The notes beneath the pieces were generated by a model. That model worked only from the letters and a program-made list of their open reading frames with translations, was not told where the DNA came from and searched no databases. A stretch of DNA of 64,000 nt from Deltaproteobacteria bacterium (GTDB lineage: Bacteria; Desulfobacterota; Binatia; UBA1149; SPBQ01), in the NCBI GenBank assembly GCA_029262375.1, contig JAJCZM010000044.1, positions 186,001 through 250,000 of the forward strand, read 5' to 3'. Shown here in pieces: positions 52,067 to 60,113 of the stretch. Position numbers and translations under genes: made by a program. Position 1 is the first letter of the stretch. Every line of letters starts with the position of its first letter.

Positions 52067-54418
52067 CTAGGGCGCGGGCTCGATCCTGGCGTGGAAGCGC
52101 CGGCCGTTGTTCACCAACACCGTGCTCGGCTCGAAATCGGTCTTCCAACAGCGGCCTTCGCTGTTCATGAGACGCGCAGTGACCAAACCGTCGACGTTGA
52201 AGTAGTGCAGCGGCGAGATCGGTCCGCGTGCCACGAGCCCGCCGCCGCGCGCGAGCAGTTTGGCATGCGAGCGATCGCCGGTGCGTGCACGTAGTCTCAT
52301 GCGTCTCGCCGTTCCCGTCGGATCGTCATAGCGGTACGTTCTCGGCGTTACGGCGGTCCACTGCTCACCGGCATCGATGTCGACCCGCAGTACGGACTGA
52401 CTCTGATCCCCTGTGAAATCGTAGACACACAACGTGTAGTCGGTGTTCGTGTCGGGCGTTCCCAGATCGACCGCCGTAGTCGGCGCGCCCATGCCCCAAC
52501 GCCAACGCAGTACGTCCAAGCTATCGTCGGCGCGGTCGCGTAGATCGAGACGGGCCGCCGCTGAAGAAAAGCAATCGATCGGAGGAGCAGCGACACTTGC
52601 GCATTGCCCACCGGACAGACACTGATCCGTCGTGCATGGGTTGTCGTCGCAGTCGATCACGTCGCTGATCGGTTGGCAGACCCTCGATGCGTCGCACTGC
52701 CCCGCCTGAGAGCAGAGAGCACTACAGGCGGTTCCGGGTGCGTCGGTCGTGCAAGACGACGAACAGCAGTCACCGTCTACGTTGTTTCCGTCGTCACAGG
52801 TCTCGTCGCCTTCGGTAACACCGTTTCCGCAGACCGCGTTGACCGGCCCCGTGCAGTCGTTGCGACAGCCGTCGTCACCGACGTCATTCCCATCGTCGCA
52901 CTGCTCGCCCGCGTTGACGGTACCGTCGCCACAGACGCCGCTCGTGCTCATAGTCCCCTGGAAAAGCATCGCAATAGGTCCCGGCGAACCGGTCGAGACG
53001 TTGATCGCCGTCGAGGCGGTACCGCCGACGCATCCAACGGCTGCGAGAACCGGCGCCGGGCAAACCGTTGCACAGTTTCCTGCGCCGCAATCGGCGTTGG
53101 TTGCACACGGCGGCTGCCCGACTTCATCCATACAACGACCGGACGCGGCAGACGGTGCACCGGATCGGGTGATGGTGTTCTCGAAGCAGGCACGATTCTC
53201 GTACACACAGGTCGTACCGCGCCCGCTGCCGACGCAATCTGAGTCGTTGACGCAACTGCTGGGGATCTCATTGCAGGTTCCCCTGAGCGGCGTCGGACTC
53301 GCGCACCCGGGCTCGCCGAACGAGCAGCACTGCTCCGGCGCGACCTCGCCACAGACAAGACTGTCGCAGAAATTGGACCGACGCTGACTTTCCGAAACGT
53401 CGCCCGGATCCGACACGCACACACCGCCACCACAATCGGCGTCGCCGCTACATGGGAGATCGGGGTTCAGGCCACTGCCTTGATCGCAGAAGCCACAGTG
53501 GCAGTACACGCCGCAGGTGGACGAGGGGCAGTCGCTATTGGAGTTGCAGGCGCTGAAATCGTCGAGGCACACGGCCGCTCCGCCACTGGGATGGAACTGA
53601 TTGTACGGAGCACCGCAGACGAGCGTTGCAGTGCGCTCGGTCGAATCCGTTGTAGGCCCCGAGAGCCTCATGGGCGTGCCGAGACCCGACACATTCGCGC
53701 TAGGACTAGGCGGGCAATCAGACGACACCCCGCCGAAGAACTCGCTCAACGCTTCGACCACACAGGCAGCACCGCTGTTCGGGCCGCCTTCGCAGGTTGC
53801 GAGGTCGCCGATTAGAACGCCGGGACCATTTCCGCAACGCGGGCACGGTTGGTCCTCGGCGATACCGAGATGCAACCGCCAGCGCATCGACACCGAAACG
53901 GCGGCCTCGCCGCTGCCGAGCGAGAGGGTGCCCGTGGCATCATCTTCCAGGTACGCGCCGACGCAGATCGGCAGCCCGCTTACTAGGAAAGGCGCAGCCG
54001 GCGACACGAAACGAACACACCGGTCACCGCCCAACGCACAGTCTACGTTCGTCGTGCAATCCACCGAGGAATCTCGCAGGCACGCTCGCGCACCGCCACT
54101 CGATGTGAACTCGCAGAGATCGGCGTCACCCGGTTCGGTTCCGCAGGTGGGCTCACAGACGGAGCCGTCGCAGTCGCTATTGCTTGCGCACAACGAGCCG
54201 TCGCCGCTGCAACGTGACGCCGTCGCCAGTGCCAAGGACGCGCCGACCCAGTCTTGATCGTGAGCAGTGCCGCTAGAGCCCCAATCGACATCGATCGGCA
54301 CCAACTCAAGAACCTCACATTCAGAAGCCAGGCTCGACGCAAAGGATGTAGCGACCAATACGATCGCAGTCACAGAGACGATGAGTGTGTTTGCACGGAC
54401 TGTGGGGTACTTCGACAC
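52067..54418 (-). CDS. secreted Cys-rich protein with DUF4215 repeats
   Basis: A 783-residue exported protein. I use the GTG at 54418, five bases from GGAG; a TTG one codon earlier is less likely. The signal peptide ends about residue 33 (SSLASEC). Many short modules of the form CxSNSDCxGGxC (CASNSDCDGSVC, CSGDADCGGGVC) are followed by two ECDDGN repeats (EQCDDGNDVGDDGCRNDC and ETCDDGNNVDGDCCSSSC). The last ~150 residues (TDYTLCVYD, EQWTAVTPRTYRYDDP, RCWKTDFEPSTVLV) match the shared tail seen in the 751- and 1020-residue proteins. Many disulfides and extracellular location are likely. Confidence 0.75.
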   Translation of the reverse strand: MSKYPTVRANTLIVSVTAIVLVATSFASSLASECEVLELVPIDVDWGSSGTAHDQDWVGASLALATASRCSGDGSLCASNSDCDGSVCEPTCGTEPGDADLCEFTSSGGARACLRDSSVDCTTNVDCALGGDRCVRFVSPAAPFLVSGLPICVGAYLEDDATGTLSLGSGEAAVSVSMRWRLHLGIAEDQPCPRCGNGPGVLIGDLATCEGGPNSGAACVVEALSEFFGGVSSDCPPSPSANVSGLGTPMRLSGPTTDSTERTATLVCGAPYNQFHPSGGAAVCLDDFSACNSNSDCPSSTCGVYCHCGFCDQGSGLNPDLPCSGDADCGGGVCVSDPGDVSESQRRSNFCDSLVCGEVAPEQCCSFGEPGCASPTPLRGTCNEIPSSCVNDSDCVGSGRGTTCVYENRACFENTITRSGAPSAASGRCMDEVGQPPCATNADCGAGNCATVCPAPVLAAVGCVGGTASTAINVSTGSPGPIAMLFQGTMSTSGVCGDGTVNAGEQCDDGNDVGDDGCRNDCTGPVNAVCGNGVTEGDETCDDGNNVDGDCCSSSCTTDAPGTACSALCSQAGQCDASRVCQPISDVIDCDDNPCTTDQCLSGGQCASVAAPPIDCFSSAAARLDLRDRADDSLDVLRWRWGMGAPTTAVDLGTPDTNTDYTLCVYDFTGDQSQSVLRVDIDAGEQWTAVTPRTYRYDDPTGTARRMRLRARTGDRSHAKLLARGGGLVARGPISPLHYFNVDGLVTARLMNSEGRCWKTDFEPSTVLVNNGRRFHARIEPAP

Positions 54419-54629
54419 CAAGACTCCTTGGCCGGCGCCGCGGCAGAGCTGCGATTGCCCGACTACCGCGTTCTATTCGCCAATCGCATTCGACCGTAGT
54501 CGAGTGACGACCGTCAGCGAAGGGGGGCCGTGAACACTGTTCCGTGTGCAGCGCTCAAACCGGTGTCCGACCGGGCGCGCAGTCTTCGAATGTTGCCACG
54601 GCAACACCTCCGTACTGCGCGCCCACGTG

Positions 54630-57600
54630 TCAGCGCGCGAAGCCTTCGTACCAGAACGGCCAGTTGAGAGAATGCTCGCCGAATTTCGATGTGAAGCATT
54701 CGCCGACGTCGTTCTGCAACTGCGCCACCACACTCGGGTCGTTCGCGAACATCCGCCTTTTGCTAAACGGCTCGGGGATCGGAACGTTCTTGCCGAGCGC
54801 GAACACGGCGATTCGGGAGCCGCGGCGGCCACCGGTCGCCATCTTCGTCCACAACACGCCGTCGGAACTCCCGTGGCGGTCATAGTAGAACAGCAGGTCG
54901 CCGTGACGATCATGGCTTCGCAGGTGCCACCGATCACCGGCCGGAACTTCAAAGCTCGTTGCCAATCGGTGCGTACCGTCTTTGCTGTCGTAGACACACA
55001 GACGCTGAGCCGTTTCGAGCATCGGCTCGCCGAAGGCGTCCGGAGACAATTCCTCTCTGGTGCGCCACTTCCAGCGCGCGTGCTGCAACGAGGGGAAACC
55101 GGGATCGATGAACGTCAGTCTCGCCCAACGCGGCTTGTGACAACCGTCGAGCGGATGCGGTGAGCACTCGCCGCTCGGGGGTAACGTCGTCGTGGTCGAA
55201 ATCGTCGTCGTGCTCGTGCTGGTAGTAGTAGTCGTCGTGGTCGCAGGCTCACAGCTCGGATCGTTCGACGGATCCTTCTCGTACGTACACTCGCCGCTCT
55301 CCAAGCAAATGTCGTCGGTGCAGATCTCACCGTCGTCGCAGGCAGCGTCATCGAGGACCTTCCTACAACCCACCTCGTGATCGCAGATCACAGAAACGCA
55401 CCCGGCACCGCCATCGCAGACGAGCGGCTTGGCTGCGCAGGTGCCGCCGTCGCAGACGTCAATGGTGCAGGCATCGCCGTCTTCGCAGTCTGCGTCGCCG
55501 GCGCACTGCGGCGGCAGCGTGGTCGTGGTCGTCGTTGACGTCGTAGTTGTAGTCGTCGTTGTCGAGGTGGTGGTGGTCGTCGTCGTAGTGGTAGTCGTCG
55601 CTCCGCCCGGCACTCTCAGAACTTCGATCGCCTTGATCGCAGGATTCTCTTCCACTTTGACGAGCTGAACGCTGAGCCCGTCGCCGTCGGCGACCGACGT
55701 GAGCGCGGACCGGACGACCGCGCGACCGCTGTCGCGCGCCTCGAGAACCTGATCGAAATCATCGTAGGCGAGTGCGCCCTCGACGAGGATGTCGAACACT
55801 CGCCCGCCCGGCATCGGCGTGCCGGAGAACGAATTCGCGAAAAATAGATTGACGACGTAGTCGCCGTTGGGAACGTCAAAGGTGTAAATCAGGTCCGGCT
55901 GCGGGCTGTTGTCGGAATGCTCGCACTGAAACAGATCTTCCGTCGACTCGTCGTCGCAACCGAATATTTCTACGATGCCTTCGATGACGCAGCCTTCGCC
56001 ACCGCCGCCGAGATCGCAGCTGCCCGCGCGCGGTTCTTGGTTGTAGCCGAAGTCGGCAAACCACAGGTCTCCGTTGCAGTCCGTTTTGTCGCCGGAGCAT
56101 TCTTCCGTCGAGACGTTCGCATTCACGCGGATCTCGTTGCCCGTCGCGCGATCAATCGCCGGTGTACCGGCACACGCGTTGCGCGCATCGAGCGGGCAAG
56201 GATCAACGTCCGAGTCGAGGCCGTCGTTGTCGGGATCGGGGCATTCAGCCGTCGGTGCATCGAGTTGCGCGTGCGCGCACTGCGCGGTCACGTCGTCGCA
56301 GCTATCGACGGTGCAGGGATCGAGATCGTCGCAGCCGCTGTCGGACAAGCAACGGTCGTATTGGAAGATTTCGTTGACGGTCGTGCTACCGCCGCCGCCG
56401 CGCGGCGAACCACCGATCAAGTAGAGGCGCGGATGCACACCGTCGCGCCCTTTCGAAAGCGGCGCACCGAATCCCTGACGCGGAGTCGGCAGGTCGGGCA
56501 ACAGGCGCCAACTATCGGTAGCCGGGTCGTACTCGTCTGCGTTGTTGTAGGCTCCGTCGAACGGCCCCACGCCCTCACCGCCGAAGATCAAGATGCGATC
56601 CTGCACGACGGCAGAGGCGTAGCCGCCGCGCGGCTCGGGGAGTGCAGCGCCGGAACTCCAGCTGTCCGTCGCGATATCGTAGATGTCGGTGAACTCGAGC
56701 GTGTTCTCGAGGCCGGAGTCCAGGCCGCCGATCACGTAGAGCTTGCCGTCGATGATGTGACCGAAGGCATGGTCGCGGTTACGAGGCATCGGGCTCAGCG
56801 TCGTCCACGAGTCGCTCACCGTGTTGTAGACTTCGAGTACGCTCACGGCCATGTCGCCGTTGGTGATCGAAAGACCGCCGGCGCAATAGATCTTGATGCC
56901 GTCGGCCGCGCACGCAGCCGCACCGCGCGACGTCGGCATGGCCGCGCGCACCTGCCAGCCGAGTTCGGGTGTGGCCGGATCGAACATCAGCACTTCGTCG
57001 GTCGAGGGGCCCGGCACTCCAAGCAAGCCGCCGAGAATATGGATGCGCCCTGCGACGACGACGGGCTGCAGGTGATTGCGATCGCCGGGAAGGGCAATGC
57101 CGTCGCTCCAGGCGTCCGTTGCAGGGTCGTAGATTTCAACGCTCGCGGATTGCTGCCCGCTGATCACGTAAATGAGGCCGTCTACTTCGGCGAGACCGGC
57201 GTTGCTGCGCGCGGTCGGCATCGCTTGGCCGCGCAGCCACTTGCCGGCGCCCAGACAGGCGAGTTCCGCAGCGCCTGCATCGGCGGCGCAGAGATCGCAT
57301 GCGTCGCCAAGTCCGTCGCCATCGCCGTTGCTCTGATCGCCGTTCGCATCGCTCGCGCAATTGTCGGCGCCGCCGGTCGCGGGCGGGTTCGAACTCGCGC
57401 CGACACAGATGAGATCGCCGTCGGCGTCGTTCAGTCCGTCATTGGGACAAACGTCGTCGTCGTCACATAAGAGATCGCCGTCGGCGTCGGAGCAGAGTAC
57501 CCCGCCGACCGTCAGTCTGGCGCCGCTACCCAGCGCCTTGATCTTGATGCGACGCGTGTTGGGATCGCCGTGCGCAGCGTCGTGTAGTTCGGAAGTGCCG

Positions 57601-57692
57601 AAGAACTCCGAGTGTCCATGCGAGGGCGCTACGGGCGTGAATACGAAAAATAGAAATATGAAGACGAAGAAGGACGGTAGTTGGCGGGCCAC
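54630..57692 (-). CDS. 1020-residue secreted protein with Kelch propeller, malectin-like domain and Cys-rich tail
   Basis: Begins with GTG 57692 after AGGAG. The signal peptide is followed by a thrombospondin type 3-like calcium-binding stretch (SDADGDLLCDDDDVCPND). Residues ~150-440 hold six Kelch blades (GLIYVISGQQ, RIHILGGLLG, KIYCAGGLSI, KLYVIGGLDS, RILIFGGEGV, RLYLIGGSPR). A malectin-like domain follows (~500-670: RVNANVSTEE, WFADFGYNQE, VNLFFANSFSG, ENPAIKAIEVLRV). After Thr-rich linkers and Cys-rich modules comes the shared tail (LCVYDSKDGTH, DGVLWTKMATGGRR, ECFTSKFGEH). It is likely to bind carbohydrate outside the cell. Confidence 0.82.
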   Translation of the reverse strand: MARQLPSFFVFIFLFFVFTPVAPSHGHSEFFGTSELHDAAHGDPNTRRIKIKALGSGARLTVGGVLCSDADGDLLCDDDDVCPNDGLNDADGDLICVGASSNPPATGGADNCASDANGDQSNGDGDGLGDACDLCAADAGAAELACLGAGKWLRGQAMPTARSNAGLAEVDGLIYVISGQQSASVEIYDPATDAWSDGIALPGDRNHLQPVVVAGRIHILGGLLGVPGPSTDEVLMFDPATPELGWQVRAAMPTSRGAAACAADGIKIYCAGGLSITNGDMAVSVLEVYNTVSDSWTTLSPMPRNRDHAFGHIIDGKLYVIGGLDSGLENTLEFTDIYDIATDSWSSGAALPEPRGGYASAVVQDRILIFGGEGVGPFDGAYNNADEYDPATDSWRLLPDLPTPRQGFGAPLSKGRDGVHPRLYLIGGSPRGGGGSTTVNEIFQYDRCLSDSGCDDLDPCTVDSCDDVTAQCAHAQLDAPTAECPDPDNDGLDSDVDPCPLDARNACAGTPAIDRATGNEIRVNANVSTEECSGDKTDCNGDLWFADFGYNQEPRAGSCDLGGGGEGCVIEGIVEIFGCDDESTEDLFQCEHSDNSPQPDLIYTFDVPNGDYVVNLFFANSFSGTPMPGGRVFDILVEGALAYDDFDQVLEARDSGRAVVRSALTSVADGDGLSVQLVKVEENPAIKAIEVLRVPGGATTTTTTTTTTTSTTTTTTTTSTTTTTTLPPQCAGDADCEDGDACTIDVCDGGTCAAKPLVCDGGAGCVSVICDHEVGCRKVLDDAACDDGEICTDDICLESGECTYEKDPSNDPSCEPATTTTTTTSTSTTTISTTTTLPPSGECSPHPLDGCHKPRWARLTFIDPGFPSLQHARWKWRTREELSPDAFGEPMLETAQRLCVYDSKDGTHRLATSFEVPAGDRWHLRSHDRHGDLLFYYDRHGSSDGVLWTKMATGGRRGSRIAVFALGKNVPIPEPFSKRRMFANDPSVVAQLQNDVGECFTSKFGEHSLNWPFWYEGFAR

Positions 57693-57792
57693 TGAGTACT
57701 CCTGACGGCGAGAATGGTTCGATATTGTACGGCTGGCCCCGAGTGTACAGGCGGCCTTATCGAGGTGTCAATGAAAGTCGGACCAGCAGCGG

Positions 57793-58770
57793 TCAGATCG
57801 TCACGTCGATGACGACCTTGCCGGTCGTGCGCCGATCGGCAACGGCACGGATGGCCTCGGCAGCGCGCTCGAGCGGGTAGCGCGCCGACACGTGCGGACG
57901 CAGTTTTCCGTCGGCCAGCAGCGATTCGAGTCGCGCATTGTTGCGCTTCCACTCATCGGGGGCCTGGCCAGGGAACTGCATGATGTCGAGGCCCGTCATC
58001 ACCACCCCTTTGAGCAAGAAGAGGTTGAGTGGCACTCGGGGGATGTCCCCCGACGCGAAGCCCAACACGACATAGCGGCCGCGGTAGTTCGTCGCCCGCA
58101 GTGCCTGTTCGGCATAAGCGCCGCCGACCGGATCGAGCACGGCATCGGCACCGCCATCGGTGAGTTCTTTGATCCGGTTCTTCAGATCTTCGCTGTCGTA
58201 GTCGATCGTTTCGGCCGCACCGAGTTCGCGCGCGATATCGAGCTTCGCTCGCGACGACGCGCACGCGATCACGCGCGCTCCGAGCAGCGCAGCGAGTTCG
58301 ACGCAGGCCGTGCCTACACCGCCCGACGCGCCCAACACGACCACGTCATCACCGGGCTGGACCTCGGCCGCGCTCATCAGTGAATGGATGGCGGTTTCGT
58401 AAGCGATGGAAATTGCCGCGCCGATTGACCATGCGACGTTGTCGGGAAGCTTGCGCAGCGCTTTCGGATTCACACAGACGTACTCGGCGAAGGCGCCGAC
58501 CGATGCGCCGCCGCGCACGCGATCTCCCGGCGACCAGTCGTTAACGCCCTCGCCTACCGCCGAAACGATACCGGCGAAATCGTTGCCCGGAGTGAACGGC
58601 ACCTCAACGGATCGCTGATACCTGTTGTTGATGACGAGGTTGTCCGCCCAGTTGACGGCGGCGGCTTTGACATCGATCAGCACTTCGCCGGCGCCGGGTG
58701 TCGGCACGGGGATATCTTCGAGCGACAGATTCTCGGGTGGTCCGTATTCGTTACAACGAAGCGCGCGCAT
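57793..58770 (-). CDS. NADPH:quinone reductase-like MDR oxidoreductase
   Basis: A 325-residue zinc-independent medium-chain dehydrogenase/reductase. GroES-like N-terminal domain (PPENLSLEDIPVPTPGAGEV), then a Rossmann domain with LGASGGVGTACVELAALLGA near 148-167 (the AxxGxxG NADPH site) and LGAAETIDYDSEDL. No zinc ligands are present. It should reduce quinones or enones with NADPH. Probably a single-gene transcript; no partner seen nearby. Confidence 0.9.
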   Translation of the reverse strand: MRALRCNEYGPPENLSLEDIPVPTPGAGEVLIDVKAAAVNWADNLVINNRYQRSVEVPFTPGNDFAGIVSAVGEGVNDWSPGDRVRGGASVGAFAEYVCVNPKALRKLPDNVAWSIGAAISIAYETAIHSLMSAAEVQPGDDVVVLGASGGVGTACVELAALLGARVIACASSRAKLDIARELGAAETIDYDSEDLKNRIKELTDGGADAVLDPVGGAYAEQALRATNYRGRYVVLGFASGDIPRVPLNLFLLKGVVMTGLDIMQFPGQAPDEWKRNNARLESLLADGKLRPHVSARYPLERAAEAIRAVADRRTTGKVVIDVTI

Positions 58771-58876
58771 GGGACTCGATGTTGTAGCGAGAGGGTTCGC
58801 GCGTTGCGAGAAGCGGGTGCGAGAGCCGGTTCTCGCCAGGTTCTTGTAACGCGCGAACAGATTGCGACGAATCGCG

Positions 58877-59347
58877 CTAGCGGGGAATCTCGCGGAAAGT
58901 CGTCGGGCAAATTTGCGGCACGGCCAGACTGGCGCGGCGGATTTCCGCCAGCGTCTCGGCCGGTAGACGATCCTGGGTTTGTTCGAAGACGACGCGTTCC
59001 TCGTAGCGGATGTGATCGTCGAGCAACTGCCCGAACGATCGCAGCTCGGGGTCCGCGGGCGTTTGCTCCACGATCATGGCGCGTAGCTGTACGTGCTCCC
59101 GCGCGATGCGGTAGGCCATCTCTTGCTCGCCGAGCGCTCTCAGCGCCGGCAACAGCAGACGCTCTTCGACCTCGAAGTGCGGATCGACCTGTAGTCGAAC
59201 GAACTCGAGCACCGACGCCCAGAACTCATCGCGATCAGCATCGAAGACACCGTCGGCGAGACGACGGCAGCGCAGCGCGATGACCAGGCCGTTGTGATGA
59301 TCTTCGGAGAGAGCTTGGAGGGCTTCTATGCGTTTTAGGGGAGCCAT
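58877..59347 (-). CDS. hemerythrin-like di-iron protein
   Basis: A 156-residue four-helix protein from ATG 59347 (MAPLKRIEALQALSEDHHNG); the longer frame has no support. Ligand motifs: EDHH near residue 17, HFEVEERLLLP near 64, REHVQLRAMI near 90 and DDHIRYEERVVFE near 120. These fit the HHE-type bacterial hemerythrin domain that binds two irons. Functions in bacteria include O2 or NO handling and iron-sulfur repair. Confidence 0.88.
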   Translation of the reverse strand: MAPLKRIEALQALSEDHHNGLVIALRCRRLADGVFDADRDEFWASVLEFVRLQVDPHFEVEERLLLPALRALGEQEMAYRIAREHVQLRAMIVEQTPADPELRSFGQLLDDHIRYEERVVFEQTQDRLPAETLAEIRRASLAVPQICPTTFREIPR

Positions 59348-59548
59348 GTCGCGGAGCCTGCAGGGGAATTCGAAGAATGGCAATGTCTGGCGCGCGTGCG
59401 CGCGTCCGCTACGTCCCCACAGCGATACGTAACCTTCACCGTCACGCCGCCACCAGGTCGAGTACGGTCGTCTGCGTCTCACGCCTTCTTGAATGGCGGG
59501 CCGTAAGGACGTCGAAGGTACTTCGGGTCAAACGACGGTTCTGTTGTG

Positions 59549-59755
59549 TCAGAAGCTGGCCATGTACTTGCCTGTCAGCTTCCAGCCTTTCAGAGGTACG
59601 GCCGGGTTTGTCGGGACACGTTCCAAGGAGGCAGAGATCGAAAAAGTATCATCGCCGACGGTCACCTGGACTGTCATGTCCTTCAAAGCATCTTTGGGTT
59701 TGAAAATGGATTCTATCTCGCCCGTGTACCGATTCGGTTTCTGGACTACGCGCAC
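59549..59755 (-). CDS. possible small or remnant protein
   Basis: A 68-residue frame (GTG at 59755) with alternating beta-type residues: GEIESIFKPKDALKDMTVQV, VGDDTFSISASLERV and KGWKLTGKYMASF. The composition is protein-like rather than shadow-like, yet there is no clear ribosome site, so it may be the end of a decayed gene. Function unknown. Confidence 0.35.
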   Translation of the reverse strand: MRVVQKPNRYTGEIESIFKPKDALKDMTVQVTVGDDTFSISASLERVPTNPAVPLKGWKLTGKYMASF

Positions 59756-59776
59756 GTTGCACGTTGTAAGTAGGGT

Positions 59777-59832
59777 GGCGCTACGCCTCTTCGAGAAATT
59801 CCAACGGGCGACTTCTCGGTTCTCGTAGCGCC
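59777..59832. other. nested inverted repeat, possible structured RNA
   Basis: GGCGCTACG (59777-59785) pairs with CGTAGCGCC (59824-59832). Inside them CGAGAA (59792-59797) pairs with TTCTCG (59813-59818). The nine- and six-pair stems are joined by a small internal loop and closed by a 15-base apical loop. On the minus strand it precedes the small frame at 59755, so it could be a leader element or a terminator. Confidence 0.5.
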
Positions 59833-60113
59833 GATGGGTTACAAGCTGTGCGAGTCGCGTCCGTTACGTCGCATCCGTTTCTCTCTCTCGCGCGCCGTCT
59901 CGAACAACGCAGTCACGTCGGCGTTCGCTTTCGCTACGTCGAGACCGTTGACCCAACACGGCATCATCTCGCGACGCTCCGACAAGTGCTTCTGCCACGT
60001 GAGGCTTACTGCTCGACGTGCCTATGCAGATGACGCCGACCGTCGTGCGATCTCTCAATTTTTTGCTTGACGCGAGCCCTACTTTCGTACTATCTTCGCC
60101 TCTCCTTACGTCG

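Larger units (their letters stand above)
59348..60113. other. gene-poor region with possible remnant and hairpin
   Basis: Only one frame here (59549-59755, minus) looks protein-like; it is listed separately. The region is otherwise without clear coding pattern. It also contains a nested inverted repeat at 59777-59832. It may be decayed sequence or a regulatory region of the rightward DUF222-HNH gene. Confidence 0.5.

Noticed and set aside
55917-57470. A 517-codon rightward frame antisense to the Kelch/malectin gene
   Set aside because: The Kelch blades and malectin motifs are clear on the other strand; this frame is Arg/Ala/Val-rich without motifs.
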